Positions 30,785 through 41,712 are shown, numbered from the stretch's first letter. The stretch: DNA of 64,000 nt from Capra hircus (GCF_001704415.2 NC_030817.1:33677550-33741549); one strand, 5' to 3'. Numbers and translations: made by a program. Notes: generated by a model not told the origin, from the sequence alone.

Positions 30785-31332
30785 CCTTTTTGATAAATTT
30801 GTTGGTGGCTGTATTGTAGAGGTATGTTGAGACTCAGAGAGGAGAATTCAGCCTTGGAATTTAGTTCCCTACTGTCATTAGGGATAAGGGGATAGAGAAT
30901 AGCAGAGATCTGATGGAAACTGTTAATGATATGTAGTGGATACTGTGGAGCTCTGCTTAGACCCCTTTCCCAAGGCCAGTGCATCCTGTTGCTGGGAATA
31001 TTGATGGGTAACAGATCACAGATGTCTATAGCCAGGACATGTCTCACCCAAGATTATGACCTTTCCCCAGTGGCCTCTGACTAATAACAGGAGATGTGGA
31101 GGTACAAATGCCTGGACCCCTTGCCTTAATTTTTGACAAGTCTCAAGGTCTATCCTGGTTCTAGAGCTCTCTGTTGAATCAGTGACAATGGTACAGTGGA
31201 TCAGCTTCATCTTCAGTCCCACCCTTTCCTTTCCCTTTCCCTCAGAAGTATCTCCTAAAAGTACTCCCCAGTAAACCTTCTGCATGCAATTTTTCACTCA
31301 GAGCATGTTTCCAGGGACCCTAGTTCAATACA
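30785..31332 (+). mobile_element. Candidate ERVL-like LTR, 3' part
   Basis: The end of this block looks like the 3' end of a long terminal repeat: a polyadenylation-like 'agtaaaccttctgcatgcaa', then 'agcatgtttccagggaccct', directly before a primer-site-like sequence. The left limit is unclear and may lie beyond the CHR SINE. It carries no gene. Known of the family: ERVL-type proviruses have such an LTR followed by a leucine-tRNA primer site. The assignment is inference from general resemblance. Confidence 0.4.
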
Positions 31333-31334
31333 GT

Positions 31335-31348
31335 TGGTATCACAAGTG
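31335..31348 (+). promoter_or_regulatory. Possible retroviral primer-binding site
   Basis: tggtatcacaagtg begins three bases after the candidate LTR end. It resembles the leucine-tRNA type of primer site described for ERVL-like elements, with mismatches. Confidence 0.35.
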
Positions 31349-31836
31349 TCCTGGGAATGAGACTGACTCTGAAATGGGAATTTGGTGCTGGATCACTCAC
31401 AACCAGCTACCAACAACTCTATCACTGAGAACAGGTGGAATGATTAGGCTCTAGCTTTCTGTCAGAAGGCAATTGTTAAAACTTTCACCAGTAGTGAACT
31501 GGGATAGCAGACCATTGGATGGGGATGCGCTGTCTGGTGCGATATCTCTACTGTGTAAGGGGTAAGGGAAATATTAGTCTATAAGGACAATGGGAATGTG
31601 TGGCTATTATTGAGTTCCACTGATTATTTGAAGAGAGAAAAAGTTAGGTTCTAGTGATTGATAACCAATTCAAGGCAAAATGTGAAAACTAGAGGACCTG
31701 TTGGATAGCATTTAAGTGTAGTCGAATGTCTTGCTGCCAAAGTGTAGACACACAAAGCACCAGACTCAGAATTTTAAAATAGTGGAGCCTCACACCAAGC
31801 TCAGCATGGACCTGGTGGTTTGAGATGGGGCTGTCT
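31349..31836 (+). other. Candidate internal leader of a retroviral remnant
   Basis: Non-coding sequence full of stops in all frames lies between the primer-like site and a BovB insertion. Its placement suggests a decayed leader/gag region, but no gag motif is visible. The end (31,837-31,880) belongs to the BovB tail. Confidence 0.25.
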
Positions 31837-32250
31837 TGTTGTCTTTGTTGCTCAGTTGCTAAGTCATGTCTGACTCTTTGCAATCCCATGGACTGTAACA
31901 CGCCAGGCTTCCTTGTCCTTCACTATCTCCTGGAGTTTTCTCAAACTCGTGTCCTTTGAGTCAGTGATGCTATCTAACCATATCATCCTCTGTCACCTCC
32001 TTCTCCCTCCCTCAATCTTTCCCAGCATCATGGTCTTTTCCAATGACCTGGCTCTTCATGTCGAGTGGTCAAACTACTGGAGCTTCAGTTTCAACATTAA
32101 TCCTTCCAATGAATATTCAGGATTGAGTTCCTTTAGGATCAACTGGTTCAATCTCCTTGCTGTCCAAGGGACTCTCAAGAGTCTTCTCCAGCACAACAGT
32201 TTAAAATCATCAATTCTTCAGTGCTCAGCCTTCTTTGTGGTCCAACTAGG
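31837..32250 (-). mobile_element. BovB LINE 3' end, 5'-truncated
   Basis: Reverse BovB from 'gttgtctttgttgctcagtt' to 'ttctttgtggtccaacta'. The tail is of the CAACAA type, which suggests an older subfamily than the ACTGA-tailed copies. The recurrent stop site is TGA here. Confidence 0.92.
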
Positions 32251-32385
32251 TATATGTATTTGAAGACTTCGAACTTCAGAATTTCCTGAAGCCCCTGGGC
32301 CTGCAGAAAGGGGCCGTTCTCCTTGTCAGGATATAAGGGACCCCTTGAAGAGCATTCAGAAGACTCAAATAATGCAAGTGCTTTA

Positions 32386-32665
32386 TTTTTTTTTTTTTAA
32401 TTTAAAAAAAAATTTTTATTTTTACTTTATTTTACTTTACAATACTGTATTGGTTTTGCCATACATTGACGTGAATCCACCACGGGTGTACATGCGTTCC
32501 CAAACATGAACCCCCTCCCACCTCCCTCCCCATAACATCTCTCTGGGTCATCCCCGTGCACCAGCCCCAAGCATGTTGTATCCTGCATCGGACATAGACT
32601 GGTGATTCAATTCTTACATGATAGTATACATGTTTCAATGCCATTCTCCCAAATCATCCCACCCT
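32386..32665 (-). mobile_element. Young ruminant L1 3' end insertion
   Basis: Reverse L1 3' end: T/A-rich tail, 'ctttacaatactgtattggt', 'ccccataacatctctctggg', 'cattctcccaaatcatccca'. A perfect 14-base target-site duplication, atgcaagtgcttta, lies at 32,372-32,385 and 32,666-32,679. The undamaged duplication and the 3' UTR with few obvious changes suggest a fairly recent event. No ORF is retained. Confidence 0.93.
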
Positions 32666-32679
32666 ATGCAAGTGCTTTA

Positions 32680-33600
32680 AAAGACCATGCTCTCTCCCTC
32701 ATGTCTGTCTCTCTGTATTCCATCTCCTCTTCAAATCACCAGGCTGTTAACAAAGATCAAATCTCAGCAAAGCCTAGCTAGGATTGTGCTAGGCCGAGGA
32801 AGGAGAGGAGACTAAATACAGAAGGAGCTATGGCCAGGAGAGTGTGCTTAGGACTCCGTACTGAATAAAGACAGTAGAACATAAAATTGGATAAGGAAGA
32901 GTTTAGGAAATGATGAAGATCCCAGAGATTGTGTTGATACAGTGCTAGGAATGTTCCTAGAAGCCTAGAAAAATTGATGGCCACACTAAGTGTAGAGAAA
33001 GGAGCATAACTACCATAACTACCAGCTAACTTTCCATAGCCCAGGAAAGGATCAAAGGGCATGAAATGCGGGCATGCTAAAATGAATACACTATATAAGT
33101 CTGAAAACTCTTACTAACCAAGGATTTACCTTCTTCAGGAAGGTAAGGGCCACCAGCATCATTGAGAAGCTCATTGGTAGCTTTCTTCTTCCTCAGCTCA
33201 GGTCAGGGATGGTGGTGGAGATGCTGCCAAACAATTGGGCTCTCTGAGAACAAAGGGGATTGTAGTCATTGGTCTTTAAATGTCAGAAGCAAGGTAGGTG
33301 CAATTACCACAATCAATGGCAAAGTCAGAGTGGTACCAGGAGAGATCTGACTTGTAGGGACGATGAGATGGTAAATTGCCAGGAGCAGGAGGGATGCTGC
33401 TACACAATGGGAGCAGGGAAGAATATGGTTTGTGTTTAGTATACCCACTGGCATGCCTCTTGGTGCTTTCATGTGCAATTTTAGCAATAAATGAATAGGT
33501 ATGGTAGCCATGACCTGAGAAGGGCACGGTCACCAGGGATTCAGGTCCTGTAGAGATGAGAGTCTGAATCACTCCACTAGGCAAGCCACCTAGACCAGCA
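32680..33600 (+). other. Probable interior of the retroviral remnant, unassigned
   Basis: The region is GC-richer than average and carries moderate ORFs on both strands (up to 102 codons). I find no motif that fixes gag or RT. It is placed here only because RNase H/integrase-like sequence follows on the plus strand. Confidence 0.25.
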
Positions 33601-33639
33601 GAAGCTGAAAGAGTGGTAAAGGAGGAGTATTTGTTATGG

Positions 33640-34745
33640 CCTTCCAGCTACACATGAATTGTCTACTGTGTGTGGAGGGAGAAGTGGCTTGATGGATGTA
33701 CATGAATGTACATGGACTCCTGATCAATGGTAAATATCTTGACTGGTTAACGATGGAATCTGGAAGGAACCGAACTGGAAGACTGGTGACAAGGGTCTGG
33801 GGAAGGGGTATGTAGAGACCCCTGGGAGTCACACAAATTATGTATGCCTTCGAGTCTCATGTGAATTATCTCTAGAAGAGGCTCTTAACCAAGGGCCATG
33901 AGTTTGACCCATGTTGTGGATGTCGGCCAGACTCTCCTTAGCCATCCTGATGCTTGCTTGAGTGCATGTGTGCTAAGTCGCTTCGTGTCGGACTCTTTGC
34001 GAGCGTATGGACCAGAGCCCACCAGGCTCCTCTGTCCATGGAATTCTCCAGGCAAGAATACTGGAGTCTGTTGCCATTTCCTACTCCAGGGGATCTTCCG
34101 GACCCAGAGATCGAATCCGCGTCCCTGACCTCTCGTGCCCTGGCAGGTGGATTCTTTACCACTAGCGCCGCCTAATGACCAATAAATACAGTGATCATAG
34201 TAGAAGGGATTGATGCTGTGTGACGCAATACCGTGGATCCTTCTAGGTGAGCCTGAACCAGTTCCTGCGCGCAGCAGAGATGGCCACTGGGCCCTCTACT
34301 TGCCACCATTCCTCAGGGAAGCCAGCCAGCCACATACTGGTAGGTCAACTACATCTAAACCCCTTACACCTGGGAGCGGGTAGCAGTTCATCGTGACTAG
34401 TTTGCCTTGCCTGCTTACAGCACCCCCACTAACACTACCATCTGATCCATCGATATTATATCTCCCACAAATTGCCTCAGGTCAAGGGACCCACTTCATG
34501 GCCACAAAAGGGGGGCTGTGAAAATAGTCTCATGACCAAAGCATTGCCATGTGCTACATTACATGGATTAGATGATTGAACAGCCTACTGAAGCCTTAGC
34601 CAAGGTGTTCGTTGTGGGGATAACATCTTGCGTGGTTGGGGTGCTGTCTCCTGGGAAGTGGTATATGCATTACACCACTGCCCGATATATGGTACTCTGT
34701 CTCCTATATCTGGAATATGTGGGTCTCTGAAGCCATGATGAAAGT
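33640..34745 (+). pseudogene. Decayed endogenous retroviral pol: RNase H end and integrase
   Basis: Plus-strand frames around 33,730-33,900 give a Trp-rich RNase H C-terminal pattern with an RVWG-type motif near 33,794 and a downstream His-Val pair. After the Bov-tA insertion, 34,320-34,720 resembles an integrase core: a GQGTHF motif at 34,480-34,497, and a Gly-Trp-Gly followed by Tyr-Gly-Thr-type sequence toward 34,700. Catalytic decay is visible: the Asp expected two residues before the GT pair is Gly. Stops (for example near 34,355 and 34,510) and frame changes interrupt every domain. Retroviral polymerases use this RNase H-integrase order; the family assignment (ERVL-like) is tentative. 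It is non-functional. Confidence 0.42.
33960..34176 (-). mobile_element. Bov-tA SINE
   Basis: Reverse Bov-tA of the longer type, inserted in the pol remnant, from 'gtgtgctaagtcgcttcgtg' to 'accactagcgccgcc'. It keeps many CpGs (gtcgcttcg, gagcg, gatcgaatccgcg), which suggests a relatively young copy. No clear target-site duplication was found. Confidence 0.92.
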
Positions 34746-34890
34746 AAGGACATCACACTCAAAGACCCATTTGTGAAATCTGTGCTTTCTGTTACCATAA
34801 AATGTACACACTGTATATATATTTCTATATAGGAGCATGCATGCACACATACACACACACTGAGTGTAATGACCGTGCTGTAAAGCGTAC
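34746..34890. other. Short AT/CA-rich spacer
   Basis: Includes a short CA run at 34,848-34,860 and no other recognised feature. Confidence 0.4.
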
Positions 34891-35520
34891 ATTCAAGACC
34901 CTAGAGATCGCAAACATGCCTTCCGTTTAGAATAGTGTGTTACATTTATGCCAATTTGATCATTAACATTAGTAAGAGGCCAGTTATACTATTCAAGAGT
35001 AAGATGTTTTGTGAGAAAATGACAAAAAGATACATGTAATCATTGCAACGCCAGTTTACCATCTGATATGATGTGCAATAATCCCTTTAGCAAGCTTAAG
35101 CTTTTACATATTAATGGCAGTATTGGAGAGCCGGAAGATGCCTTTTACAGCATCGCTGAGGTCCTTACAATAAAAAATGCCTTTGCTGCTTGGCCTGATT
35201 ACTGGTATGTGCAGGGAAAATAATGCTATTTCGTGGGCTCTATCCTCCTCACTACTGGGTCCTGGGGTGGTGTTTTTTTTAAAGCAATGCTGTATAACGA
35301 TTAATAATGAGGAGGGAAAAATTCATTTAGACGTTTGGCAACATCTTTGTGGCTCTCAGTATGGGTCTCATATAGAATAGATTTTCCCTGCAGAGAAACG
35401 CTGGCAACGCATTCTTCTTAAACATACGATTAACCAGCTGCCAGAGACAATAGAACATTTAAAACTCCTATGCCAATGACCAAGTTACCACCTATAAATC
35501 TCAGAGCTACTAAAATGTGT
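34891..35520. other. Repeat-free island with many retained CpGs
   Basis: About 630 AT-rich bases without recognisable repeats keep around ten CpGs, for example in 'gatcgcaaac', 'gccggaag', 'catcgctg', 'aacgatt', 'agacgttt' and 'aacgctggcaacgcattc'. CpGs usually decay quickly in unselected mammalian DNA. Homeodomain-type TAAT motifs ('gattaataatgagg') are present. No ORF longer than about 67 codons. A conserved enhancer-like element is possible; no function can be assigned from the sequence. Confidence 0.4.
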
Positions 35521-35869
35521 TTAAAAATGAGCTGCAGGGCACAAAAGCATGTTTCCTCAAATGTCAAACAAAGGGTTTGAGTTAGATTGTGGCTTCAGTG
35601 ATCCCATTCAGGACAGCAATACTAATAATACTTCCCAGTGTAAAGGCAAATACAGTAGCAAAAAAATGCAACCTGTTGACTTAGGGAAGGGGAGAAGAAA
35701 CTCAAGAAAATAAATTGACACGAAGTCCAAAGGAAAATGTTTTTCTTAAACAAGTAAGGCTACTCTCTTCCTTTGCGAAAGATGAGCTAAGGAGAAATCT
35801 GAAGATACCTATTCTTGGGTATCTGCTGGACAAAACATCTGTCTTTTCTTCTGAGCTTGCAAATTATAG
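35521..35869. other. No recognised feature
   Basis: AT-rich sequence with a 61-codon ORF at 35,715-35,900 that has no recognisable domain and partly overlaps L1. Confidence 0.4.
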
Positions 35870-36320
35870 AGAAGACAATCCAAATGTCCATCACGAGTGA
35901 GCAGGATAACTGAATGTGGAAGTAAGTCTATTCAACAACAGTGAATAAAGAACAACACTGAGTAAGACAGCCATGAAAAAAATACTTATTTCAGGATTCC
36001 ACTTGTTATACTTTGGAAACAGGACAAAGGGACTCTAATGTTTAGGATATAGACATAGAAGGGGGAGTTGGAGGGGAGAAATAGGCAGTGAGCATCACAG
36101 AGCTCAGATGGAGATTCCCTCCATGGGGGGTGCTGGTTGGGGTTATGATCGAGGAAGGGTCCACAGGCCTGCCTTTGAGCCTTTACACTCCTTTTCTTGA
36201 CCTGAATGCTAGTCACATGCTTTTGCTTAATAATATTTGTGAAACCTATCAATATAATTTATGCCCTTTTCTATATATACACTGTTTTACAAAACAGAAA
36301 ATACAGCAGAAAATATACTT
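35870..36320 (+). mobile_element. Old L1 (L1M-type) 3' end
   Basis: Forward L1 ORF2 end and 3' UTR: 'caaatgtccatcacgagtga', 'gaacaacactgagtaagaca', 'gggtgctggttggggttatg', 'tcaatataatttatgccctt'. Diverged. Confidence 0.75.
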
Positions 36321-36390
36321 TTAAACATTATATGCATTACACAGAGTGACCTAATTTTTAAAAAACTTGGAAGTCCTTTTTAAAAAAATT

Positions 36391-37157
36391 TTAGAATGTT
36401 GTGTTGGCTTCTGCCGTACAACATAAATCAGTCATAATTATACATACAACCTCTCTCTCGCTAGCCTCCTTCCCGTCCCCCATCCTATCCCTCCAGGTCA
36501 TCAATCACAGAGCACCAGACTGGGCTCCATGCGCCACACAGCAACTTCTCATCAGCTATCCATCTTACACCTGATAGTGTATATGTGTCGATGGGGCTTT
36601 CTCCATTTGTCCCACTCACTCCCAAGGCCACTTGTCCCACTTTCTCCACAAGGTCTATTCTCTACACCCGGGTCTCCATTCCTTCTCTGCAAATCAGTTC
36701 ATCAATACCATTTTTCTAGATCCCATATACATGTGTTAATATACTATATTTGTTTTTCTCTTTCTGACTTGCTTCACTCTATATTACAGGCTCTAGGCTC
36801 TTCCATCTCACCACAATAGACTCAATGCGCTCCTTTTTATGGCTGAGTAATATTCCATTGTATATACGTACCACATCTTCTTTATCCATTCATCTGACAA
36901 TGGACATCTAGGTTGCTTCCATGTCCTGGCTATTGTAAATAGTGTTGCTATGAACATTGGGACACACGTGTTTTTTCAGTTATGGTTTTCTCAAGGTGTA
37001 TGCCCAGTATATCAGGGTTGCTAGGTCATATGGTAGATTTATTCCTACACATGAAAAGATGCTCAACATCACTAATTATTAGAGAAATGTAAATCAAAAC
37101 TACAATGAGGTATCACCTCACCCCAGTCAAAATGGCCATCATCAAAAAATCTAGCAT
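36391..37157 (-). mobile_element. Ruminant L1 with inverted 5' piece (twin-primed)
   Basis: From 36,391 to about 37,045 the plus strand is the reverse complement of an L1 3' end ('gttgtgttggcttctgccgt', 'gcaccagactgggctccatg', 'ttatggctgagtaatattcc', 'ttgctaggtcatatggtaga'). At about 37,046 it flips to forward L1 ORF2 ('aaaagatgctcaacatcact', 'ggtatcacctcaccccagtc', 'aatggccatcatcaaaaaat'). The target-site duplication is gtccttttaaaaatt at 37,158-37,172, matching 36,373-36,390 apart from A/T-run length. No complete ORF remains. Confidence 0.88.
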
Positions 37158-37172
37158 GTCCTTTTAAAAATT

Positions 37173-37743
37173 AAATGAATGGGACCTTACAAATAAAAGT
37201 GGAGTCTCCCCTGTACACTTCTCAGTCCCACCCTCCTTCCCCTCTATTTGAAGCAACTACAGCATGAACCTGGGGTGTATTTTCTTATTCCTAGTTTGTA
37301 TAATCTTCTATATATGTGTTTCCGTTGTGAGTTTTTTAACTTTGCATCAATTCTTTGATTCATGTGTTATCCTGCCAACTTGCTTTTTTCACTTGACCTT
37401 GTTTATGAAATCCATCTGTGTTCATATGTATATATATCTGAGGGGCTCTGCTTTCCCTTGCCTCAGTTTCCTCATCAGCAAATATGATGATAATAATGGT
37501 ATCCACCACACTGAGTGGTTACAGGGTTGAGATGAGTTAATATATAGAAATCATCTGACATGTAGTAAGGACCACACACATAAATAATCTAGTTAATTAA
37601 TTCATTGACTAATTACTTAATCTAATTTTGCCTACTACTTACTCTGCAATTATTTCTTCATCTATTTATCTATTTCTTACTGGTGAACATGTAGGAATCT
37701 CCAATGTTTAGAATTATAAATAAGGCTATAATAAACAACTGTA
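37173..37743. other. No recognised young feature; AT-rich
   Basis: An L1-like phrase ('tcatatgtatatatatctga', 'aatctccaatgtttagaatt') suggests diffuse old L1 remnants, unassigned. Short ORF 37,264-37,530 has no domain. Confidence 0.35.
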
Positions 37744-37961
37744 TGTGCTATGCTTAGTTGCTCAGTCATGTCCGGCTCTTTGCGGCCCCATGGATTGTAG
37801 CCCTCCAGGCTCCTCTTTCCATGGGATTTCCCAGGCAAGAATACTGGAGTGGGTTACCATTTCCTATTCCAGGGGATCTTCCTGACCCAGGGGTTGAACC
37901 TTCATCTCCTATGTCTCCAACATTGCAGGAGGATTCTTGACCCACTGAGCCATTGAGGAAG
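37744..37961 (-). mobile_element. Bov-tA SINE
   Basis: Complete reverse Bov-tA, 'gcttagttgctcagtcatgt' to 'cactgagccattgaggaagc'. Confidence 0.93.
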
Positions 37962-38109
37962 CCCAGACTTTCAGGGGCCAGTGTTTTCTGATTCTGACTT
38001 TGATAAGAACGGGAAAGAAGCCCCAGAACAGAGCAAGGCGTCACATCTTTAGAATTCAATGGCCATCATTAAAGCCTAGGGCTTTTGAAAAATTTTTTAT
38101 TAATTAGTT

Positions 38110-38911
38110 AAATATCAATAACCTCAGGTATGCAGATGACACCACTCATATGGCAGAAAGTGAAGAGGAAGTAAAAAGCCTCTTGAAAGTGAAAGAGGAG
38201 AGTGAAAAAGTTGGCTTAAAGCTCAACATTCAGAAAACGAAGATCATGGCATCTGAGCCCATCACTTCATGGGAAATAGATGGGGAAACAGTGGAAACAG
38301 TGTCAGACTTTATTTTTGGGGGCTCCAAAATCACTGCAAATGGTGACTGCAGCCATGAAATTAAAAGATGCTTACTCCTTGGAAGGAAAGCTATGACCAA
38401 CCTAGATAGCATATTGAAAAGCAGAGACATTACTTTGCCAACAAAGGTCCATCTAGTCAAGGCTATGGTTTTTCCAGTGGTCGTGTATGGATGTGAGAGT
38501 TGGACAGTGAAGAAAGCTGAGCACTGAAGAACTGATGCTTTTGAACTTTGGTGTTGGAGAAGACTCTTGAGAGTCCCTTGGACTGCAAGGAGATCCAACC
38601 AGTCTATTCTGAAGGAGATCAGCCCTGGGATTTCTTTGGAAGGAATGATGCTAAAGCTGAAACTCCAGTACTTTGGCCACCTCATGCGAAGAGTTGACTC
38701 ATTGGAAAAGACTCTGACGCAGGGAGGGATTGAGGGCAGGAGGAGAAGGGGACGATAGAGGATGAGATGGCTGGATGGCATCACCGACTCAATGGACATG
38801 AGTTTGAGTGAACTTCAGGAGTTGGTGATGGACAGAGAGGCCTGGTGTGCTGCAGTTCATGGGGTCACAAAGAGTTGGACATGACTGAGAGGCTGAACTG
38901 AACTGAACTGA
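38110..38911 (+). mobile_element. BovB LINE 3' portion, 5'-truncated
   Basis: It starts at the catalytic YADD region (LRYADDTTHMAESEEE, with the AAAT before it) and runs to the ctgaactgaactgaactga tail. The frame is open to the recurrent TGA at about 38,526, then reopens. A second stop (ggacgatagagg) breaks the following part. It is immediately followed by a CHR SINE. Confidence 0.93.
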
Positions 38912-38924
38912 GTTAATTTTTGAC

Positions 38925-39165
38925 TACACGGGTCTTCATTGGTGCCTATGGGCTTTCTCTAGTTGTGGCAGGTGGGGGTTTCTCTTCTTTGTGGTGCACG
39001 TGCTTCTCATAATACTGGCTTCTCTTGTTGCAGAACACGGGCTCTAGCGCTCAGTATTTGTGACGTGTGGGCTTAATTGCCCTACAGCTTCTTCCTGGAT
39101 AAGGGATCAGAACCATGTCCCTTGCACAGGTGGATTCTTATCTACTGGACCACCAGGGAAGTCCC
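38925..39165 (-). mobile_element. CHR-type tRNA-derived SINE
   Basis: Reverse CHR-2-like SINE: 'tttctctagttgtggcaggt' through 'ggcttctcttgttgcagaac' to the head 'ggaccaccagggaagtccc'. Internal parts are deleted compared with the copies at 3.7 and 30.5 kb. Confidence 0.82.
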
Positions 39166-39264
39166 AAAGCCTAGGACTTTTAAGGATGAAACTCCAGGGC
39201 ATTGGGGCCAGGGGGTGGGGCCAGGAGGGGAATCACTAAAGTATACTGGCATTTAGTGTTAAAT

Positions 39265-39400
39265 ATTTTGCCCACTTTATCTCATTGGCATAGACAACCA
39301 ATATTATTATCTCCATTTTTCAGATGAGAATGGCTTGAATAGTTAAAGAATATGGTTAAGATCTTTCAGGCTATAAGGAGAGGAGCTGGCACTCAAAAAA
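39265..39400 (-). repeat. MIR/L2-type fragment
   Basis: 'ccactttatctcattggcat' and 'ttatctccatttttcagatg' follow the reversed MIR core. Weak. Confidence 0.5.
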
Positions 39401-39700
39401 ACTAATAGAAAAATGGAAGAAATAAAGGTCAAGAAAACATGGGTTAACAGTTTGTCTCAGAGTGGGGAATTAAAAAAACGATAGTTGAGTGCACCTCTAA
39501 GGCTTATACCTGTAAAAATCCTATCCTACTTCAGTGGCAAATCCTTCAGACAGGATTTTACCCTCCAGGTGACCACATGCCTCATTCAGCATCTCTGCCC
39601 CAGTCTGCCCTTCGAAAAGACCCCAGTGGTGCTGGGAGCTTTGAAGCAGGGTGGCAAGGGGGGAAGAACTGAGGTGGGAAGAGTAGAAAGGGATATGCTA
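39401..39700. other. No recognised feature
   Basis: No repeat or gene is supported; a 74-codon ORF at 39,485-39,709 has no domain. Confidence 0.4.
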
Positions 39701-40140
39701 CAAAGATGATTATTGAAAGTTGACAGCTGCCAAACACACTGCGTCCCTGGCAACACCTGTTGAGTCAGCCGCCGTGGTGGAGAGTCAGATGAAGAAAGAC
39801 AGCTGTACACGTGCCAACAGCAGCAGGATGCAGTGCTGGGCTTGTGCTTTGCCAGCAGAAGATGTGCCAAACTCGCTGGCCCAGATTCAAATGGCTGGGT
39901 GTCGACTCAGTTTGCCAGCAAATAAGCCCGGGGAGTACATTTGCATTAACACCGCTCCCTGTTCCCACCTCCCCAGTCCTTCTCCCGCTCGACATAGAGC
40001 ACAGTTCCTGTTTCCAGAATGTCATCTTCAGCCTGCTTTTCAGCACCTGTATTTCAGTGGAACATGAGGTAAGCCAGATGCTGTCCTGAATTGCCTCGAA
40101 GGAAGCCAGCATCAGCAGTCAAGAGCAAGACCAAAAATAA
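39701..40140. other. GC-richer repeat-free island with overlapping ORFs
   Basis: No interspersed repeat is recognised. The block is GC-richer than its flanks and has three overlapping ORFs of 92-115 codons (plus strand 39,720-40,067 and 39,811-40,089, minus strand 39,765-40,112). E-box-like CAGCTG and CACCTG motifs, an octamer-like ATTTGCAT near 39,939 and a good donor-like gag/gtaagc at 40,066-40,074 are present. This could be a regulatory element or an exon; none of the ORFs has a domain I recognise. Confidence 0.35.
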
Positions 40141-40979
40141 AAACTCCATTTCAGGTTTTTGGCAGTTGGTTAGGGAAATATGCTGGGTAATTTAAATTTT
40201 TTTTTCCAAAAAGAAAGAATAGATGGGGTTTTACATTTTATCTCGTGCAAACATTATGCTCACCCAGACCCTTCCTTTATTTGAGCACCTTGAAATTTGG
40301 GGGATTCTCAGCTAAGCTGAAAGAGTTTCACAATTGTAGTAGGATATTATAGGAAAGTTTGGTTCTGCCTACAAAATTGCTTCCTAAGATGGAGAAGTGT
40401 CAGATATGTCTAATTTCTTCTTATCTTTTCTTAAGACTCCAGGGGTACCCTTGAGGAATAAGAAGTCTCAGGTCTGGATGAGGGAGTTTTTCTCTTCACA
40501 GGCCACTGTGTGATTTAGAGGCAAGATCTATCTATCTACCTATATATGTTATAGCATATATCATTTCAGCCACTTCATGTCAGCAGGCAGCAGAGGTGGT
40601 GAGAGAGATAAAGCCTTAAGGAAGAGAGAAGCTTTGTGGATTACTGTTTTTGATACCCTTTCTCCCAGAGGTCTTAATGAGTAACTAGACCTCGAGTGAT
40701 AGAATTTACCCCCTTCTTCTTCTTTCTGACCTTCTAACATTGTGCACGCGCACACACAAATACACACACAAAGCACTCCTTGAGAAAAACTTCCACTTCA
40801 TTTCAGCGTGGTGTTTGGAAGATCATTAACACTCTTGTGATCATTAACATTTCTTTTTCTCTTAATGATGTTAAATCCTTCTTGAGTAGTTTCAGTTAAA
40901 ATAGTAATGTTAGAAATTCCCAGTTGGGTAACATGTTTTGAGTCAAAAATTTATCTGAGGAATTTATTGCCAAAATATA
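40141..40979. other. No recognised feature
   Basis: Ordinary sequence with a short CA-rich patch near 40,745-40,775. Confidence 0.4.
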
Positions 40980-41455
40980 ACTTATAGATGTACATAAAGG
41001 ATATTGAATACAGCATAATTTCAAATAATAGCAAAAGGCTGGGAAAATTCTAAAGATCCATCTGTAGGGCGTATCTCATTGATAGTACATCCATAAGATA
41101 TAACAAAGAGCATTATGCAACCATTTAGAAGCATGAATTAGCTCCGTGTGTGTAGACATGGGCTAACCTTTCAGACATACCACAAGGGGGAAAAGTGAAG
41201 TATAGAATAATGGGTATAATGTGGTCTCATTTGTGTAAAAATGGACAAGAAATACACAGATATGCGTATATATGTTTATCTAGCCATCCAGAAGATAAAC
41301 AAGCACTTAACAGCGGTTAACTCTGGGGATGGAAGCCCAGTGATCTGACATTCAGGTTTTACTGTGCATTGTTGTGTGCTGATTGAATTTTTTCTGTCGT
41401 TGTGCACCTATGCCATGTTTTCAAATGCATAAAAAACTAAATTAATAAAGTAAAC
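40980..41455 (+). mobile_element. Old L1 (L1M-type) 3' end
   Basis: Forward, diverged L1 3' end: 'aatagcaaaaggctgggaaa', 'agcattatgcaaccatttag', 'tgtggtctcatttgtgtaaa', 'ggttaactctggggatggaa', ending in an A-rich tail. Confidence 0.75.
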
Positions 41456-41484
41456 TTATTTCTCACTAAGCTCTAAAGTTGAGT

Positions 41485-41712
41485 GCCTGCCTGCCTGCTA
41501 AGTCCCTTCAGTTGTGTCCAACTCTGGGTGACGCTATGGACTGTAGCCCTCCAGGCTCCTCTGTCCATTAGATTCTCCAGGCAAGAATACTGGAGTGAGT
41601 TGCCATGCCCTCCTCCAGGGGGTCTTCCTGACCCAGGGATCAAACCTGCATCTCTTATGTCTCCTGCGTTGGCAGGCAGGTTCTTTACCATTAGTGCCAC
41701 CTGGGAAGCCCC
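41485..41712 (-). mobile_element. Bov-tA SINE
   Basis: Reverse Bov-tA of the longer type with a perfect 12-base target-site duplication, ctaaagttgagt, at 41,473-41,484 and 41,713-41,724. The left end shows a small expansion of cctg units. Confidence 0.95.

Noticed and set aside
39765..40112. 115-codon minus-strand ORF as a gene
   Set aside because: No domain and two overlapping opposite-strand ORFs of equal quality; kept only as part of an unassigned island.
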